DNA of 64,000 nt from Lachnospiraceae bacterium. Lineage in GTDB: Bacteria; Bacillota; Clostridia; Lachnospirales; Lachnospiraceae. Where the stretch lies: positions 220,049 to 284,048 of the forward strand of contig JAJQDT010000116.1 of the NCBI GenBank assembly GCA_021202075.1. The letters run 5' to 3'. Of this stretch, positions 63,455 through 64,000 are shown piece by piece (positions within the stretch are counted from its first letter, which is position 1; every line of letters begins with the position of its first letter). The position numbers were made by a program, and so were the translations under genes. The notes beneath the pieces were generated by a model. It was given only the letters and a program-made list of their open reading frames with translations. It was not told the origin of the DNA and ran no database searches.

Positions 63455-64000
63455 TTACTGCCAAATGTCCCTGCTGTTTCCTGCTGTTTCCTGCTGTCTC
63501 AATTTAGCCAATGCTTCTTCCTGTGCCTCAATTACACGATCACACCAGCTGTCAAACTCCGGATCGGGTACCTGGCATTCCGGATGAGAGCGTATATGAT
63601 CAAGTGCGCGGCGCACGCCCTGATCGAAACGAACAACAGGTTTGAAATCCGGTACCAGCCGTTTCAGTTTCGCATTATCAAAGAAAACCGTGTTGGACTT
63701 ATCTCCCCACAGATTTCCACGCAAATCCCATTTCTCTGGTGAACAGGAAATCAGGAAATCTGAAGAGACGTAATATGGCCTGAATTCCACGCCAAGCGCA
63801 TCTGCTATTACTCGATGAATCTGGTTCCAGGTCAGCACTTCATCGCCAGTAATCTGCACTGCCTCCCCGATTGCATGAATATTTCCCATCAGTCCAATAA
63901 AGCCTTTCGCGAAATCATCATTCCATGTCACGGTCCACAAAGACGACCCGTCTCCCGGAATAATGACAGGTTTTCCCTCAAGCATCCGTTTTACCGCCTG
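63455..64000 (-). CDS. NAD-dependent epimerase/dehydratase family protein, C-terminal part (runs off the window)
   Basis: The frame is open to the last base, so only the final 181 codons are present. The visible part matches the substrate-binding half of extended SDR proteins: GKPVIIPGDGSSLWTVTWNDDFAKGF, VQITGDEVLTWNQIHRVIADALG and RFDQGVRRALDHI. The Rossmann motif and YxxxK would lie beyond 64000. The 3' end contains a 10-bp tandem triplet (CCTGCTGTTT) that shapes the last codons. Confidence 0.85.
   Translation of the reverse strand, partial: QAVKRMLEGKPVIIPGDGSSLWTVTWNDDFAKGFIGLMGNIHAIGEAVQITGDEVLTWNQIHRVIADALGVEFRPYYVSSDFLISCSPEKWDLRGNLWGDKSNTVFFDNAKLKRLVPDFKPVVRFDQGVRRALDHIRSHPECQVPDPEFDSWCDRVIEAQEEALAKLRQQETAGNSRDIWQ

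Noticed and set aside
63466-63500. Regulatory repeat (CCTGCTGTTT three times)
   Set aside because: It lies inside the end of the epimerase coding region and is more simply a small slippage tract.

Overview
The window reads as chromosomal DNA of a strict-anaerobe Bacillota bacterium, most like a gut Lachnospiraceae/Clostridia. This rests on GC content near 50 %, strong AGGAGG-type ribosome binding sites, TTGACA/TATAAT promoters, and a gene repertoire of MATE efflux pumps, Dpp/Opp importers, LysR regulators, GPH symporters, an Fe-S/FMN/FAD enoate-reductase-like enzyme and a secreted flavin reductase. No rRNA, tRNA, CRISPR array or intact transposase was seen. Most genes lie on the minus strand.

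Layout. 0-7 kb: MATE pump, amidohydrolase-fold protein lacking the usual metal ligands, MBL-fold hydrolase, two small membrane proteins and an esterase-like hydrolase. 7.3-14.4 kb: a Dpp/Opp importer (B-C-D-F, then the binding protein) behind a ceramidase-like hydrolase, divergent from a LysR gene. 15.6-19.7 kb: SDR, M24 peptidase and cupin, divergent from a mannonate-dehydratase-like enolase. 19.8-24.4 kb: two intact P-loop ATPase/nuclease-fold genes followed by three ATPase gene fragments. 24.4-26.3 kb: MATE pump with a MarR regulator and a clear operator. 27-32.4 kb: second Opp importer (binding protein first). 32.7-41.6 kb: MATE, enoate-reductase-like flavoenzyme and lactonase; MATE and a phloretin-hydrolase-like C-C hydrolase; divergent LysR. 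41.8-47 kb: asymmetric heterodimeric ABC exporter and an Uma2 nuclease-fold protein. 47.5-53.8 kb: SDR, alpha/beta hydrolase, GPH symporter, Gfo/Idh oxidoreductase and FMN-dependent alpha-hydroxy-acid enzyme. 54-58.2 kb: LysR, secreted FMN/FAD reductase, LysR. 58.2-61.8 kb: scrapyard of mobile or plasmid-type gene fragments. 61.8-64 kb: RluA pseudouridine synthase, a small membrane protein and the 3' part of an epimerase gene.

The most interesting unit is 27-41.6 kb. Three separate minus-strand promoters (for the Opp importer, the lactonase/flavoenzyme operon and the C-C hydrolase/MATE operon) share one architecture: a palindrome ACAGG-N6-CCTGT, 20-21 bp, a TTGTTGGAC box containing the -35, 18 bp, and a -10. 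With the LysR gene beside one of them, this looks like a single regulon that imports, reduces, hydrolyses and exports an aromatic (flavonoid or aryl-ketone type) substrate. The substrate is inference.

The window is also rich in structured repeats. A roughly 110-nt three-hairpin element occurs five times with stem sequences that change while pairing is largely kept, and its third hairpin recurs with identical geometry as an in-frame 81-nt insertion inside an ATPase gene. A 39-40-nt hairpin repeat is tandem at the left edge and recurs at 47.3 and 60.6 kb. Three genes carry a tandem duplicate of their own 3' end just after the stop codon.
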